This document shows, piece by piece, positions 55,375-64,000 of a stretch of 64,000 nucleotides of DNA. The number at the start of each line of letters is the position of its first letter. Positions within the stretch are counted from its first letter, which is position 1. This DNA is from Shewanella sp. NFH-SH190041 (GTDB taxonomy: Bacteria > Pseudomonadota > Gammaproteobacteria > Enterobacterales > Shewanellaceae): NCBI RefSeq assembly GCF_024363255.1, contig NZ_AP026070.1:1054001-1118000 (forward strand). Reading direction: 5' to 3'. Both the position numbers and the translations under genes were made by a program. Under the pieces are notes generated by a model. The model saw only the letters and a list, made by a program, of their open reading frames with translations. It was not told the DNA's origin and did not search any database.

Positions 55375-55941
55375 TCAGCGCTGCGGCGGTGAGGGTAATT
55401 CTCCCCGGTATAATCCCGGATGTAGCAGTGGTGCCATGGCCAATAAAATAGCTTGGGTATAAATGCTGGCCCGGCTCGCCTCCCCCCGGGTTAGCAGACC
55501 AATGGCACCACCGGCCTGTTTAATATTATGGGTGTGAAATAGTCTATCCATCACAGCTCCTAATTCCTCACCATTGAGCAAATCGTCAAATACTTGCTGT
55601 GGCAGGGGCAGGTTAGCACTGCGGCCGACACTACGTCGACCATCGGCATCGGCCAAAGCTATATAGGCAAAAGTCGCCGGCCCATCGGCAAAATTATCAA
55701 CGCCGCCTTCCATCGTCAGATAATAATCTGCTGCTTGCTGTGCACAGCAATAATCCAGTCGGTTAAGGGCCCCCTGACGGGTTTTCTCTTCCGTGAGTGG
55801 TTGAGCAGGGACGCCAGAAGGAGCATTGATACCATGACAGATCAAAATAGCGTGGGGAAAATATTGTGCCATGGCATCTCTTGCAGCCTGAATTTTTACC
55901 GGGTTTTGTGATCCGACCAGTAGGTTGATTGTGTTGTTCAT
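55375..55941 (-). CDS. yjjX: non-canonical purine NTP phosphatase (ITPase/XTPase) YjjX
   Basis: A 188-residue house-cleaning enzyme that hydrolyses ITP and XTP. LLVGSQNPVKIQAARDAM (the substrate loop), GINAPSGVPAQPLTEEKTRQGALNRL-type block, LTMEGGVDNFADGP and GAIGLLTRGEASRAS match the family. ATG at 55941 gives the usual length; the frame is longer but without support. Possibly co-transcribed with the GNAT gene. Confidence 0.9.
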   Translation of the reverse strand: MNNTINLLVGSQNPVKIQAARDAMAQYFPHAILICHGINAPSGVPAQPLTEEKTRQGALNRLDYCCAQQAADYYLTMEGGVDNFADGPATFAYIALADADGRRSVGRSANLPLPQQVFDDLLNGEELGAVMDRLFHTHNIKQAGGAIGLLTRGEASRASIYTQAILLAMAPLLHPGLYRGELPSPPQR

Positions 55942-56254
55942 ATTGGATTCTTTCTTTTTGATAGTGGACGGGTAGGTAAAAGGTTGTTCTAATGTTTTTG
56001 TAGTGTAATGGATGCGTTTTTTTTTAGTAAAGTTAATAACTTTAATCAATACACTGCATTTTGCATCAACAGCTTTGCTGTTGCGTTCGGGTAACCGACA
56101 TGACGTTATTCCGATTGCTCCCCAGATTTGGCGTATGGCGGACTGGCAGATAGGGGTTAAAGCCTATTTATCTCAATACTCGCTATCCCACGACGGGTAT
56201 GCAATTACGGGCAGTCGGAATAGTGACGTTACACCAATAAAGAGATAATAAAAA
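55942..56254. other. regulatory intergenic region between yjjX and acylase
   Basis: About 313 bp. CAACAGC-TTT-GCTGTTG at 56067-56083 is a perfect hairpin. TATTCCGA (56107-56114) and TCGGAATA (56215-56222) are complementary. TGACGTTA recurs at 56101-56108 and 56224-56231. No gene is supported. Confidence 0.5.
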
Positions 56255-58807
56255 ATGGAATTCAACAAACTCAAGTTGGCAATGGGGATTGCCATAACCT
56301 CTATGCTTGCTGCCTGTGGCAGTGATTCAGACTCTACGCCCCCCACGCCAGTCAACCAATTAACCACATTTGCCCCGGATGGACTGTTACAGGCTGATAT
56401 CCGACGTACCACCTATGGCGTCCCTCATATTAAAGCGAACAACTTAGAAAGCCTGGCATTTGGTAGCAGCTATGCACAGGCACAAGATAATCTTTGTATT
56501 TTGGCCGATGGCTTTGTTAAAGCTAACTCCCAACGCTCCCAGTATTTTGGTCCCCATACATTGGATTTCACCACGGGACTACCTGCTCAAGCTGATAATG
56601 CTAATATCATCTCTGATTTTGCTTATAAGGCCCTGAAAATCAGGGAACTTGCAGAGCAGAAATTACCATTAATGAGTGAAAATTCCCGGGCAATGATCTC
56701 AGGGTTTGTTCACGGTTATAATCAATATCTGGCGGATATCACAGCAGCGAAAGCGGAAAATCCAGATCCATTCTGTGCCGGTAAGCCTTGGGTGCAGCCA
56801 ATTACAGACGTCGATTATCTCACTTATGTTTTTTCCATTACCGTATTGCCCGGTGCTGCCAATTTCCTCGATCTGATCTTTTTTGCCAATCCTGGAGATG
56901 GGGATGAGTATCTGCCGCGTCCTGTGGCAGTGGTGCCCCAGCAGGCTGATTTTGTTGCCCAGTTAGCTAAGTCACTAAAGGCGGGTATGGCATCATTGAC
57001 CACGCCAGAGCCTAATCAGAGTGAGCTTGGCTCGAATGGTTGGGGGCTGGGGCGGGATAAAACCGAAAATGGTCGAGGTATGGTGTTGGGTAACCCGCAT
57101 TTCCCCCACACCGGCAATTTACGTTTCTGGCAGTCCCATACTCAAATTCCTGGCCACATTAATATGATGGGGGGATCGTTAGTCGGTATGCCCGGGTTGG
57201 TAAATATCGGCTTTAATGAAGCATTAGCCTGGACCCATACCTTCTCAACTGCGGAGCATTTTGTGGTGTACCAGCTGACTTTGGACAGTACGGACAGGAT
57301 GCGTTATCTGGTGGATGGCAAAGCACATCACATCACCAAAGAGAGGGTAACGGTGAATGTGAATATGGGTAATAACACCATAGTGCCATTTGAAAAAGAT
57401 ATTTACCTGACCAATAACGGGCCAATGATGGAAGCTCCGCCAGCAAAGGCACCATTTGGCTGGGATGATAGCCATGCCTTTATGGTACAGGACGTCAATA
57501 TGGGCAATATGGATCCCTTGGATCACTGGTTGGCCATGAATCGGGCAACAGATTTGGCGTCATTTAAACAGACCTTCGTGGACTATGACGGCATGATTTT
57601 CAATAACACCATGTATGCTGATAAGGCCGGGAATACTTTTTATATTGATGACTCAGCCGTGCCTGGGCTATCTGATGCTGCAGTTGTATTGCTACGTACC
57701 TCTCCTGAGTTGAAAGCCCTGCGAGAACAAGCTGGCTTTACAATTTTACCGGGAGACACGGCGCTATTTAATTTTGATGGTGCCACTCCCCATAACTTAG
57801 TGCCTAAGCTTGAGCGCAGTGACTTTGTGCAAAACTCTAATGATTCTTTCTGGTCTACTAACTTGGCACAGCCGCTGAGCTATTACTCACCCATGTATGG
57901 TGAAGAAGCCGGTCAGCTTAGTCTGCGCACGCGACTGGGGTTGAAGATGATGGAAGATGCCGCAGGCAGTGATAAGAAGTTCAATTTAGATGAGCTGTCA
58001 GCCATGCTGACCAATAACCGGGTATTACTGCCAGAGTTAGTACTGACTGACTTATTGTCTCAGTGTCATGCCCAGGGAAGTGAGCCGGTACAGATCAGCG
58101 ATAGCAAGAGTATTGATATCACAGGGGCATGCATCGCACTACAACAGTGGAATGGTGCGCAGCATAATCACAGTATCGGTGGGGCGTTGATCCGTGAGTT
58201 TGCCCTCCTGTTTGATGAAAAGACTATGTTTGTGGTGCCGTTCGATCCTGCTAATGCGGCGACAACGCCTCATACCCTTAATCCTGATGGCAGTGCGCTA
58301 GTAGCTTTGGCTCGCGCTTATGCCAACTTAACGGAAGCCGGATTTAGTGCTGATGCGCCACTGGGGGATGTGCAGTTTGTTGAGCGCTCAAGGCCCGAGG
58401 GCACAGCTTCAGGGCATAAGTTGCCTTGGCCTGGCAGTCACCATGAAGAAGGCGGCTTTAATGTTTATGCTACCTGGCTTTCCGGTGATGACACCTTAAT
58501 CCCGCAGCATACTTACCCAAGCAGCTTAGATGTCGTGGACAACAAGCCATTGGCGTCTGGTCTTACGGCCGAAGGCTATCCGATCCGTTATGGTTCTAGC
58601 TGGATGTTTGTGGTGGGCTTTACTGATACTGGGCCTAAAGCGGAGGGGATTTTGACATACTCTCAGAGTACTAACCCGTGGCGGCCAGAATTTACCGATC
58701 AGTCTGAATTCTATTCCGAGTATGGTAAGTTGCGGCCTTTGTTGTATACCGAAGATGAGATTACGGCTGGGCAAATTTCACACATGATGCTGGAAAAACA
58801 GCAGTAA
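56255..58807 (+). CDS. penicillin-acylase-family N-terminal nucleophile hydrolase (lipoprotein)
   Basis: An 850-residue amidase with lipobox signal (MLAACGS at about residue 17-23). The Ntn nucleophile is Ser260 after Gly259 in LGSNGWGLG, where autocleavage would give alpha and beta chains. GMVLGNPHFPH and FNEALAWTHTFS match the PvdQ/AHL-acylase branch. Likely substrates are N-acyl homoserine lactones or other fatty amides; this is inferred. Lipid anchoring is notable, as PvdQ is soluble periplasmic. Signal, fold and length fit. A terminator follows. Confidence 0.88.
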   Translation: MEFNKLKLAMGIAITSMLAACGSDSDSTPPTPVNQLTTFAPDGLLQADIRRTTYGVPHIKANNLESLAFGSSYAQAQDNLCILADGFVKANSQRSQYFGPHTLDFTTGLPAQADNANIISDFAYKALKIRELAEQKLPLMSENSRAMISGFVHGYNQYLADITAAKAENPDPFCAGKPWVQPITDVDYLTYVFSITVLPGAANFLDLIFFANPGDGDEYLPRPVAVVPQQADFVAQLAKSLKAGMASLTTPEPNQSELGSNGWGLGRDKTENGRGMVLGNPHFPHTGNLRFWQSHTQIPGHINMMGGSLVGMPGLVNIGFNEALAWTHTFSTAEHFVVYQLTLDSTDRMRYLVDGKAHHITKERVTVNVNMGNNTIVPFEKDIYLTNNGPMMEAPPAKAPFGWDDSHAFMVQDVNMGNMDPLDHWLAMNRATDLASFKQTFVDYDGMIFNNTMYADKAGNTFYIDDSAVPGLSDAAVVLLRTSPELKALREQAGFTILPGDTALFNFDGATPHNLVPKLERSDFVQNSNDSFWSTNLAQPLSYYSPMYGEEAGQLSLRTRLGLKMMEDAAGSDKKFNLDELSAMLTNNRVLLPELVLTDLLSQCHAQGSEPVQISDSKSIDITGACIALQQWNGAQHNHSIGGALIREFALLFDEKTMFVVPFDPANAATTPHTLNPDGSALVALARAYANLTEAGFSADAPLGDVQFVERSRPEGTASGHKLPWPGSHHEEGGFNVYATWLSGDDTLIPQHTYPSSLDVVDNKPLASGLTAEGYPIRYGSSWMFVVGFTDTGPKAEGILTYSQSTNPWRPEFTDQSEFYSEYGKLRPLLYTEDEITAGQISHMMLEKQQ

Positions 58808-58825
58808 GATAAGCTTTGTCGGTAT

Positions 58826-58861
58826 TAAAAATCCCCGTTCTGAAAAGATGGGGATTTTTTT
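58826..58861 (+). terminator. acylase gene terminator
   Basis: AAAAATCCCC (58826-58835) pairs with GGGGATTTTT (58849-58858), followed by further T. Confidence 0.88.
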
Positions 58862-58936
58862 ACATTTGTTTTTCATTAGGTCGGAGAGTGAGCTAGTTAC
58901 ATCCTGTTTTCATTTCTATCTCTCATTAACACCTTA

Positions 58937-58958
58937 TAACGTGACTAATATCACGTTA
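58937..58958. promoter_or_regulatory. CRP-like palindrome upstream of sdaC
   Basis: TAACGTGA, six spacer bases, then TCACGTTA: a perfect 22-bp inverted repeat with the GTGA-N6-TCAC core of CRP/FNR-family sites. It lies about 320 bp before the sdaC start. Confidence 0.6.
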
Positions 58959-59277
58959 ATTTTCGCCTTTGTTTATTGTTGTCACAAAAAACAAAATTAA
59001 TCGATCTGTATCACGTTTTATCTCAGGTTGATTTAATCCGAAAGTTTTATAAAAAAACGCCTTGGTGAATAAGATGTATCAATAGTGGTGATATTATGAT
59101 TGTTTGTGTTTGTGGATTGATATTTCTTACTGCGAAATAATAGATCCCGATCCCAATATCAGTTGATTCTTAAATTCCTTTACCGAATATAGGGATAGAT
59201 CAACTTTTCATCTTGCTAAATCCTTATCCTTGTCGCCGAAATCAATTATTGCTGGCGACAGCGTTAAGGTAACTTTT

Positions 59278-60555
59278 ATGCAAAATAAAGCTATCAATTT
59301 ACAGGACAGCAAAGCGGCAAAGAACGCTAAATTGCCCTGGACTTCCCAGGATACTACCTGGATGTTAAGTCTATTCGGTACCGCTGTGGGTGCCGGTATT
59401 TTGTTTTTGCCAATTAACGCCGGTATGGGTGGCTTCTGGCCGCTGGTGGTCATGGCACTGATCATTGGCCCGATGACTTATCTGGCTCACCGGGGGCTGT
59501 CCCGTTTCGTTTGTACTTCCCGTATTGAAGGCAGCGACATTACTCAGGTGGTGGAAGAGCACTTTGGTAAAGGTGCTGGTAAAGCCATCACAGTGTTATA
59601 TTTCTGTGCTATTTACCCAATCGTACTGATTTACGGCGTCAGTATTACCAATGTGGTAGACAGCTTCATAGTTAACCAGTTGCATTTTGCACAAGTACCA
59701 CGCTGGTTACTGTCTGGTATTTTGATTATCGGTATGATGTCTGTGATGGTCGCCGGTAAGAACCTGATGCTGAAGGTCACTCAGTTGCTGGTTTACCCAT
59801 TGGTGATTATTTTGGCGTTCTTGGCGCTGTATATGGTACCGCACTGGAAAATTGATGCCCTGCTGACCTTACCTTCTGGTGGTGAGTTTATCGGAACGAT
59901 CTGGCTGACGATTCCAGTACTGATTTTTGCCTTCAACCACTCGCCAGCGATCTCCCAGTTTGCGGTATCCCTGAAGCGTGAGCATGGTGAAAATGCGTCT
60001 CGTAAGGCTGATGTGATTTTACGTAACACCTCTATGATGCTGGTTGGCTTCGTGATGCTGTTCGTATTCTCTTGTGTGCTGTCACTGTCTCCAGCTCAGC
60101 TGGCAGAGGCTAAAGCGCAGAACTTACCGATTCTGTCTTACCTGGCAAACGTATATGACAGTGCCTTTATCACTTACTTTGCACCATTTATTGCTTTCAT
60201 CGCCATTGTGTCTTCTTTCTTCGGCCATTACATGGGCGCCAGTGAAGGGATGCGCGGTATCATTACTAAGCAGATGGAATCCGCTGGTAAAGAGATTGAT
60301 GACAAGAAACTGAATAAAGGTATTCTGGCTTTCATGTTCATCACTATCTGGGGTGTTGCGATTATCGACCCAAGTGTGCTGACCATGATTGAAGCTCTGG
60401 GTGGTCCAATTATTGCCGCCATCCTGTATCTGATGCCAATGTATGCGGTTTATAAAGTTGATGCACTGAAAGCGTATCGCGGCCGTATTAGCAATATCTT
60501 TGTCATCATCGCCGGTCTGGCATCCATGACAGCAATTTTGTACGGCATGCTGTAA
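59278..60555 (+). CDS. sdaC: serine/proton symporter SdaC-like (HAAAP family)
   Basis: A 425-residue membrane transporter with about eleven helices. FGTAVGAGILFLPINAGMGGFWPL is the substrate-binding motif, and FNHSPAISQFAVSLKREHG and FFGHYMGASEGMRGI are SdaC/TdcC blocks. It carries L-serine (perhaps threonine) with H+. AAGGTAA precedes the ATG at 59278. It is followed by a serine dehydratase gene after a hairpin, forming a serine uptake and deamination unit. Confidence 0.9.
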   Translation: MQNKAINLQDSKAAKNAKLPWTSQDTTWMLSLFGTAVGAGILFLPINAGMGGFWPLVVMALIIGPMTYLAHRGLSRFVCTSRIEGSDITQVVEEHFGKGAGKAITVLYFCAIYPIVLIYGVSITNVVDSFIVNQLHFAQVPRWLLSGILIIGMMSVMVAGKNLMLKVTQLLVYPLVIILAFLALYMVPHWKIDALLTLPSGGEFIGTIWLTIPVLIFAFNHSPAISQFAVSLKREHGENASRKADVILRNTSMMLVGFVMLFVFSCVLSLSPAQLAEAKAQNLPILSYLANVYDSAFITYFAPFIAFIAIVSSFFGHYMGASEGMRGIITKQMESAGKEIDDKKLNKGILAFMFITIWGVAIIDPSVLTMIEALGGPIIAAILYLMPMYAVYKVDALKAYRGRISNIFVIIAGLASMTAILYGML

Positions 60556-60593
60556 GTATTAGAGCAAGTGATTTACCAGATTTAACAGTTCCT

Positions 60594-60631
60594 AAGGATC
60601 GGGTTGTTTAATCCGATCCTTTATTATTTTT
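60594..60631 (+). terminator. intercistronic hairpin between sdaC and serine dehydratase
   Basis: AAGGATCGG (60594-60602) pairs perfectly with CCGATCCTT (60613-60621), followed by TATTATTTTT. It probably limits read-through from sdaC into the downstream gene. Confidence 0.75.
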
Positions 60632-60644
60632 CGGGATGACATTT

Positions 60645-62012
60645 ATGTTTAGTGCATTTGATATTTTTAAGATTGGCGTCGGCCCTTCCAGCTCCCATAC
60701 TGTGGGACCGATGAAAGCTGCCAAAGAATTTATTGATGATCTGCGCAGCCAAGGAACACTGCGGGATATCACCCGAATCACCGTAGACGTATACGGGTCT
60801 TTATCGCTGACGGGTAAAGGACACCATACCGATATCGCCATCATTATGGGGTTGGGGGGAAATAGCCCTGAAACCGTTGATATTGAAGCAATTCCTGAGT
60901 TTATTCAGCGAGTGGAACAGACCGGCCGCCTGCCGGTAGGGCTGCATTGCCATACCGTAGATTTTCCTCTGGGTGCCTTGGTCTTTCACCCAGAAGCTCT
61001 GCCTTTGCATGAAAATGGCATGAAGATCCATGCCTGGATTGGTGAACAGTTGGCATACAGTAAAACCTACTACTCCATCGGGGGGGGATTTATTGTTGAT
61101 GAAGAGCATTTTGGTAAAGAAGATGAGACAGAGTTGGCTGTCGCATATCCATTTCATAATGCCGAAGAATTGCTGTCCCAGTGTAAAGAGCATGGTCTGA
61201 GCATCAGCAAGTTGATGCTGGAAAATGAAAAGGCTTTCCGCAGTGAAGAGGAAATTTACTCAGGTTTTGGCCGGGTATGGAAAGTGATGCTTGAAGGGAT
61301 TGAGCGTGGTTGCCATACCGAAGGTATTTTGGCCGGTCCTTTGAAAGTGCCGCGTCGTGCGCCAGCGCTTTATCGCCAGTTGGTGACCGGTGAACGTCTG
61401 TCTTCAGATCCTATGGTCATTATTGATTGGGTCAATATGTTTGCCTTAGCGGTGAGCGAAGAAAATGCCGCAGGTGGCCGGGTTGTCACTTCGCCAACCA
61501 ATGGTGCCGCAGGCATTATTCCAGCAGTATTGGCGTATTTTGATAAATTTATCCACAGTGTGGGCCAGAAGGAATGCACTAAGTTTTATCTGGCGGCTGC
61601 GGCCATTGGGTCGTTGTATAAGCGCAATGCCTCAATCTCAGGTGCTGAAGTCGGTTGTCAGGGCGAAGTGGGCGTTGCTTGCTCCATGGCGGCGGCTGGT
61701 TTGGCGGAGCTAATGGGAGCAAGTCCTGCTCAGGTATGTATTGCTGCTGAAATTGGTATGGAACACAACCTAGGGCTGACCTGTGATCCAGTGGCCGGTC
61801 AGGTGCAGGTGCCTTGTATTGAACGTAATGCTATTGCGGCGGTAAAAGCAGTTAACTCTGCCCGGATGGCGATGCGTCGTAACAGTGAGCCGACTGTAAG
61901 TCTGGATAAAGTCATTGCCACCATGTATGAGACAGGTAAGGACATGCTACCGAAATACCGGGAGACCAGTCAGGGTGGCCTGGCGATTAAGGTACTAAAC
62001 GTGTGCGATTGA
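60645..62012 (+). CDS. sdaA: L-serine ammonia-lyase, one-chain iron-sulfur type (SdaA/SdaB)
   Basis: A 455-residue enzyme deaminating L-serine to pyruvate. [19 protein letters not shown] is the N-terminal signature. The C-terminal catalytic domain shows [34 protein letters not shown] and [21 protein letters not shown], whose Cys residues bind the [4Fe-4S] cluster. SdaA and SdaB are not told apart here. ATG at 60645 follows GGGATGA. It completes serine catabolism with sdaC upstream. Confidence 0.94.
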   Translation: MFSAFDIFKIGVGPSSSHTVGPMKAAKEFIDDLRSQGTLRDITRITVDVYGSLSLTGKGHHTDIAIIMGLGGNSPETVDIEAIPEFIQRVEQTGRLPVGLHCHTVDFPLGALVFHPEALPLHENGMKIHAWIGEQLAYSKTYYSIGGGFIVDEEHFGKEDETELAVAYPFHNAEELLSQCKEHGLSISKLMLENEKAFRSEEEIYSGFGRVWKVMLEGIERGCHTEGILAGPLKVPRRAPALYRQLVTGERLSSDPMVIIDWVNMFALAVSEENAAGGRVVTSPTNGAAGIIPAVLAYFDKFIHSVGQKECTKFYLAAAAIGSLYKRNASISGAEVGCQGEVGVACSMAAAGLAELMGASPAQVCIAAEIGMEHNLGLTCDPVAGQVQVPCIERNAIAAVKAVNSARMAMRRNSEPTVSLDKVIATMYETGKDMLPKYRETSQGGLAIKVLNVCD

Positions 62013-62413
62013 TCGCCTAATTTATGATGAAAAGCCTGGCCGTGTTGCTGGGCTTTTTTATGGGAGTGAAGCTTTAAAATTCAGTCTGGACTTATCTGGT
62101 TTGATCTGTCGCACTGGTAGTCAAATAGAGAAATAGGGTTGGATATGGCGCAAAAGGTGATAAAACGACCTTTCATGTCGCATTAATTTTAATGAATCAT
62201 CAAAAAAACAGGCAATAATTTCAATATTCTATTGGCATATCTGGATTCATAGCCTCTGTGATCCGAATCAGACGGTGCAGATAAAGCATTATGCTAGACT
62301 GTCGCACCCGCAGATTATGCTGCGGTTGAGATAAGCCGGCACAGTTCGGTCTGCGATGTGGTACTCACCAAGGATGGGGTGAACCTCCTTTCAATAAATG
62401 AAATCAGGGTAAA
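62013..62413. other. intergenic region with terminator and 5' leader of the symporter
   Basis: About 400 bp. After the terminator at 62030-62058 it is AT-rich. Near the end, CCGCAG (62308-62313) and CTGCGG (62320-62325) form a hairpin, and TCACC with GGTGA near 62367-62383 another. No gene supported; a leader control is possible. Confidence 0.5.
62030..62058 (+). terminator. serine dehydratase terminator
   Basis: AAAAGCCTGGC (62030-62040) pairs with GCTGGGCTTTT (62047-62057), with two G-T pairs, then more T. Confidence 0.82.
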
Positions 62414-63751
62414 ATGATGAAGAAAACCTCCTTCCTCTCCCGGATGTTGGCACCACTTGGCCGACTCTGGAAACTTTGGATGTCAATTCCGCTTTGGCTG
62501 CAGATTCTTGTCGGTATGGTACTGGGGATAGGTGCCGGACTGGCATTGGGCGATCAGGCTACTTATTTAAAACCTATTGGCACTTTGTTCGTTAATACCA
62601 TCAAAATGTTGATTGTGCCGCTGGTCTTCTGCTCTTTGATTGTTGGGGTAACCTCAATGCAGGATACCGCCAGAATGGGGCGTATCGGCTTTAAATCATT
62701 TGGCTTCTATCTGGGCACGACCTCCATTGCGATTTCAGTGGGGTTGCTGGTTGGCTACATTATGAAGCCAGGTGCCGGGGTGCACATTACGGCTGAACAC
62801 GCCGTTGCCAAGGTGCAACAAGCGCCATCGGTAATGGATACATTAATCAATATTGTCCCTACAAACCCTGTGGCCGCATTGGCGAATGGCCAAATCCTGC
62901 AAGTAATTGTATTTGCAGTGGCGCTGGGCATTGCTTTGGTGTTGATTGGCGACCATGGTAAGCCTGCGGTACGACTGTTTGAGAGTTTGGCTGAGGCCAT
63001 GTACAAGCTGACGGATATGGTGATGAAAGGTGCACCATATGGGGTTTTTGGTCTGATGGCTTGGGTGGCTGGTGAATATGGCATTGAAATGTTGATGCCG
63101 TTAATTAAAGTGATCATTGCTGTCTATATCGGTTGTATCCTGCATGTGGTGGGTTTTTACAGCTTGATTCTGAAGGTGTTTGCTGGACTGTGTCCGCTGC
63201 AGTTTTTTAAGGGGATCAGCAATGCAATGGCTGTGGCATTTACCACCTCAAGCTCAGCAGGTTCTTTGCCTGCCAGTATGAAGTGTGCCAGTGAGTATCT
63301 GGGCGTTAACAAGAAGATTTCCAGTTTCGTACTGCCCTTAGGCACCACGATTAATATGGATGGTACGGCCTTATACCAAGGGGTGACTGCCTTATTTGTG
63401 GCTCAGGCATTTGGGATTGATTTAACTTGGGTAGATTACCTGACCATTATTTTAACCGCGACTTTGGCTTCTATTGGTACAGCTGGTGTGCCGGGGGCGG
63501 GTTTGGTCATGTTGACTCTGGTGCTGACGACGGTCGGATTGCCATTGGAAGGGGTCGCCTTGATTGCTGGTATTGACCGTATCTTGGATATGGCTCGCAC
63601 CGTGGTGAATGTGTCTGGTGATTTAGTGGCAACAACCGTGATTGCTAAATCAGAAAATGAACTGGATGAAGAGCACTACAATGCAGATATGGAGCAGAGT
63701 GTATTGATTGCTGAGCAGAATGAAGCGGCAGAAAACAGCGCTGCTGGGTAA
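62414..63751 (+). CDS. dicarboxylate/amino acid:cation symporter (DAACS family)
   Basis: A 445-residue membrane symporter of the GltP/DctA family. The re-entrant loop motif TTSSSAGSLPASM, the NMDGTALYQGVTALFVAQAF block, and GTAGVPGAGLVML are diagnostic. Glutamate/aspartate or C4-dicarboxylate transport with H+ or Na+ is expected; which one is unclear. The C-terminal tail is acidic (EAAENSAAG). AGGGTAAA precedes the ATG at 62414. Confidence 0.9.
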   Translation: MMKKTSFLSRMLAPLGRLWKLWMSIPLWLQILVGMVLGIGAGLALGDQATYLKPIGTLFVNTIKMLIVPLVFCSLIVGVTSMQDTARMGRIGFKSFGFYLGTTSIAISVGLLVGYIMKPGAGVHITAEHAVAKVQQAPSVMDTLINIVPTNPVAALANGQILQVIVFAVALGIALVLIGDHGKPAVRLFESLAEAMYKLTDMVMKGAPYGVFGLMAWVAGEYGIEMLMPLIKVIIAVYIGCILHVVGFYSLILKVFAGLCPLQFFKGISNAMAVAFTTSSSAGSLPASMKCASEYLGVNKKISSFVLPLGTTINMDGTALYQGVTALFVAQAFGIDLTWVDYLTIILTATLASIGTAGVPGAGLVMLTLVLTTVGLPLEGVALIAGIDRILDMARTVVNVSGDLVATTVIAKSENELDEEHYNADMEQSVLIAEQNEAAENSAAG

Positions 63752-63772
63752 GATAATATAGGATAACATAAT

Positions 63773-63799
63773 AAAAAACCGCCTGAGGGCGGTTTTTTT
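63773..63799. terminator. bidirectional terminator
   Basis: AAAAAACCGCC (63773-63783) pairs with GGCGGTTTTTT (63788-63798) around TGAG, between convergent genes. Confidence 0.92.
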
Positions 63800-63815
63800 A
63801 TTACTGAAATAAGCG

Positions 63816-64000
63816 TTAAAGTTTGGTCAGCGTCAGCAGCACTTTACCATTTTCCCCTTTCAGCTCCAGAATACCTTGATTCATTTGCGCTGTTTGCACC
63901 ATAGGCATTGCCTGGTTGACCATTTGCTCTTGAGCCATCAGAGCGTCAACGCAGGCTTTCATTGTTGTGCCACCTGGATTTAGGGTAAGTTTGTCACCTT
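63816..64000 (-). CDS. META-domain (HslJ-like) protein, C-terminal part only
   Basis: An open frame from the right edge to TAA at 63816-63818, about 61 residues: GDKLTLNPGGTTMKACVDAL, then MAQEQMVNQAMPM and ending in LELKGENGKVLLTLTKL. NPGGTTMKAC and the LxL...GKVLL end match the META domain of HslJ-like lipoproteins. The N-terminus, signal peptide and start lie outside the window. Confidence 0.75.
   Translation of the reverse strand, partial: GDKLTLNPGGTTMKACVDALMAQEQMVNQAMPMVQTAQMNQGILELKGENGKVLLTLTKL

Larger units (their letters stand above)
58808..59277. other. long AT-rich leader region upstream of sdaC
   Basis: About 470 bp with the acylase terminator at its start and a CRP-like palindrome at 58937-58958. 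A half-copy of that site (TCACGTT) occurs at 59011-59017. No gene supported. Confidence 0.6.

Noticed and set aside
56012..56248. 78-codon open frame before the acylase gene
   Set aside because: Composition looks like intergenic DNA and the frame spans inverted and direct repeats; no ribosome site.

Overview
The window reads as chromosomal sequence of a Shewanella-like gammaproteobacterium. Several gene neighbourhoods point that way: pentahaem nitrite reductase nrfA divergent from narQ-narP; argR divergent from mdh; a Fur-boxed fbpABC iron importer next to a DyP peroxidase; slyX divergent from an fkpA-type isomerase; and sdaC with a one-chain serine dehydratase. Family assignments rest on motifs and recalled family sequences, because no database search could be run.

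Region 1 (1 to about 6,500) is the end of a mobile island. Three consecutive minus-strand genes fit the gamma-mobile-trio (GMT) recombination module: recombinase GmtY, integrase GmtZ and GmtX. Both recombinases keep the tyrosine-recombinase catalytic residues. About 890 bp of hairpin-rich non-coding DNA then separates them from a truncated cargo gene, a free-standing ComEC/Rec2-type metallo-beta-lactamase-fold hydrolase that runs off the left edge. GMT islands are known carriers of anti-phage and antibacterial cargo, so the sequence left of this window is the likeliest place for an undescribed system.

Region 2 (6,500 to 28,600) holds an M32 carboxypeptidase, a hypothetical protein and RhlE. 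An AT-rich molABC molybdate/tungstate-type importer follows, behind a near-perfect ModE-like operator and facing a ModA-like protein without a signal peptide. Next come MntH (Fur-like box), an ArsP-like permease with a Met/His/Cys-rich loop, and envelope lipoproteins (an M1 aminopeptidase-like protein that has lost its catalytic residues, LpoB, a TPR protein and a WD40-like protein). SlyX, an FkpA-like isomerase, ZntB and YacL complete the region.

Region 3 (26,200 to 46,300) is respiration, nitrogen, aromatic and iron metabolism: narQP/nrfA; glnK-amtB with an NtrC-type site and a sigma-54-like promoter; aroG; a 58-residue protein under a perfect FNR-type box; an Atm1-like ABC exporter; fpr; Fur-boxed fbpABC; DyP peroxidase; and argR/mdh with an ARG box.

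Region 4 (46,300 to 64,000) holds an SDR, folX-folM (tetrahydromonapterin synthesis), a soluble two-PAS chemoreceptor, rRNA hydroxylase RlhA, a bacterial PH-domain protein, the CsdA-CsdE sulfur-transfer pair, a GNAT, YjjX, a lipoprotein penicillin-acylase-family enzyme, serine uptake and deamination genes, a dicarboxylate/glutamate-type symporter and the C-terminal end of a META-domain protein. No tRNA, rRNA, CRISPR array or insertion sequence was seen.
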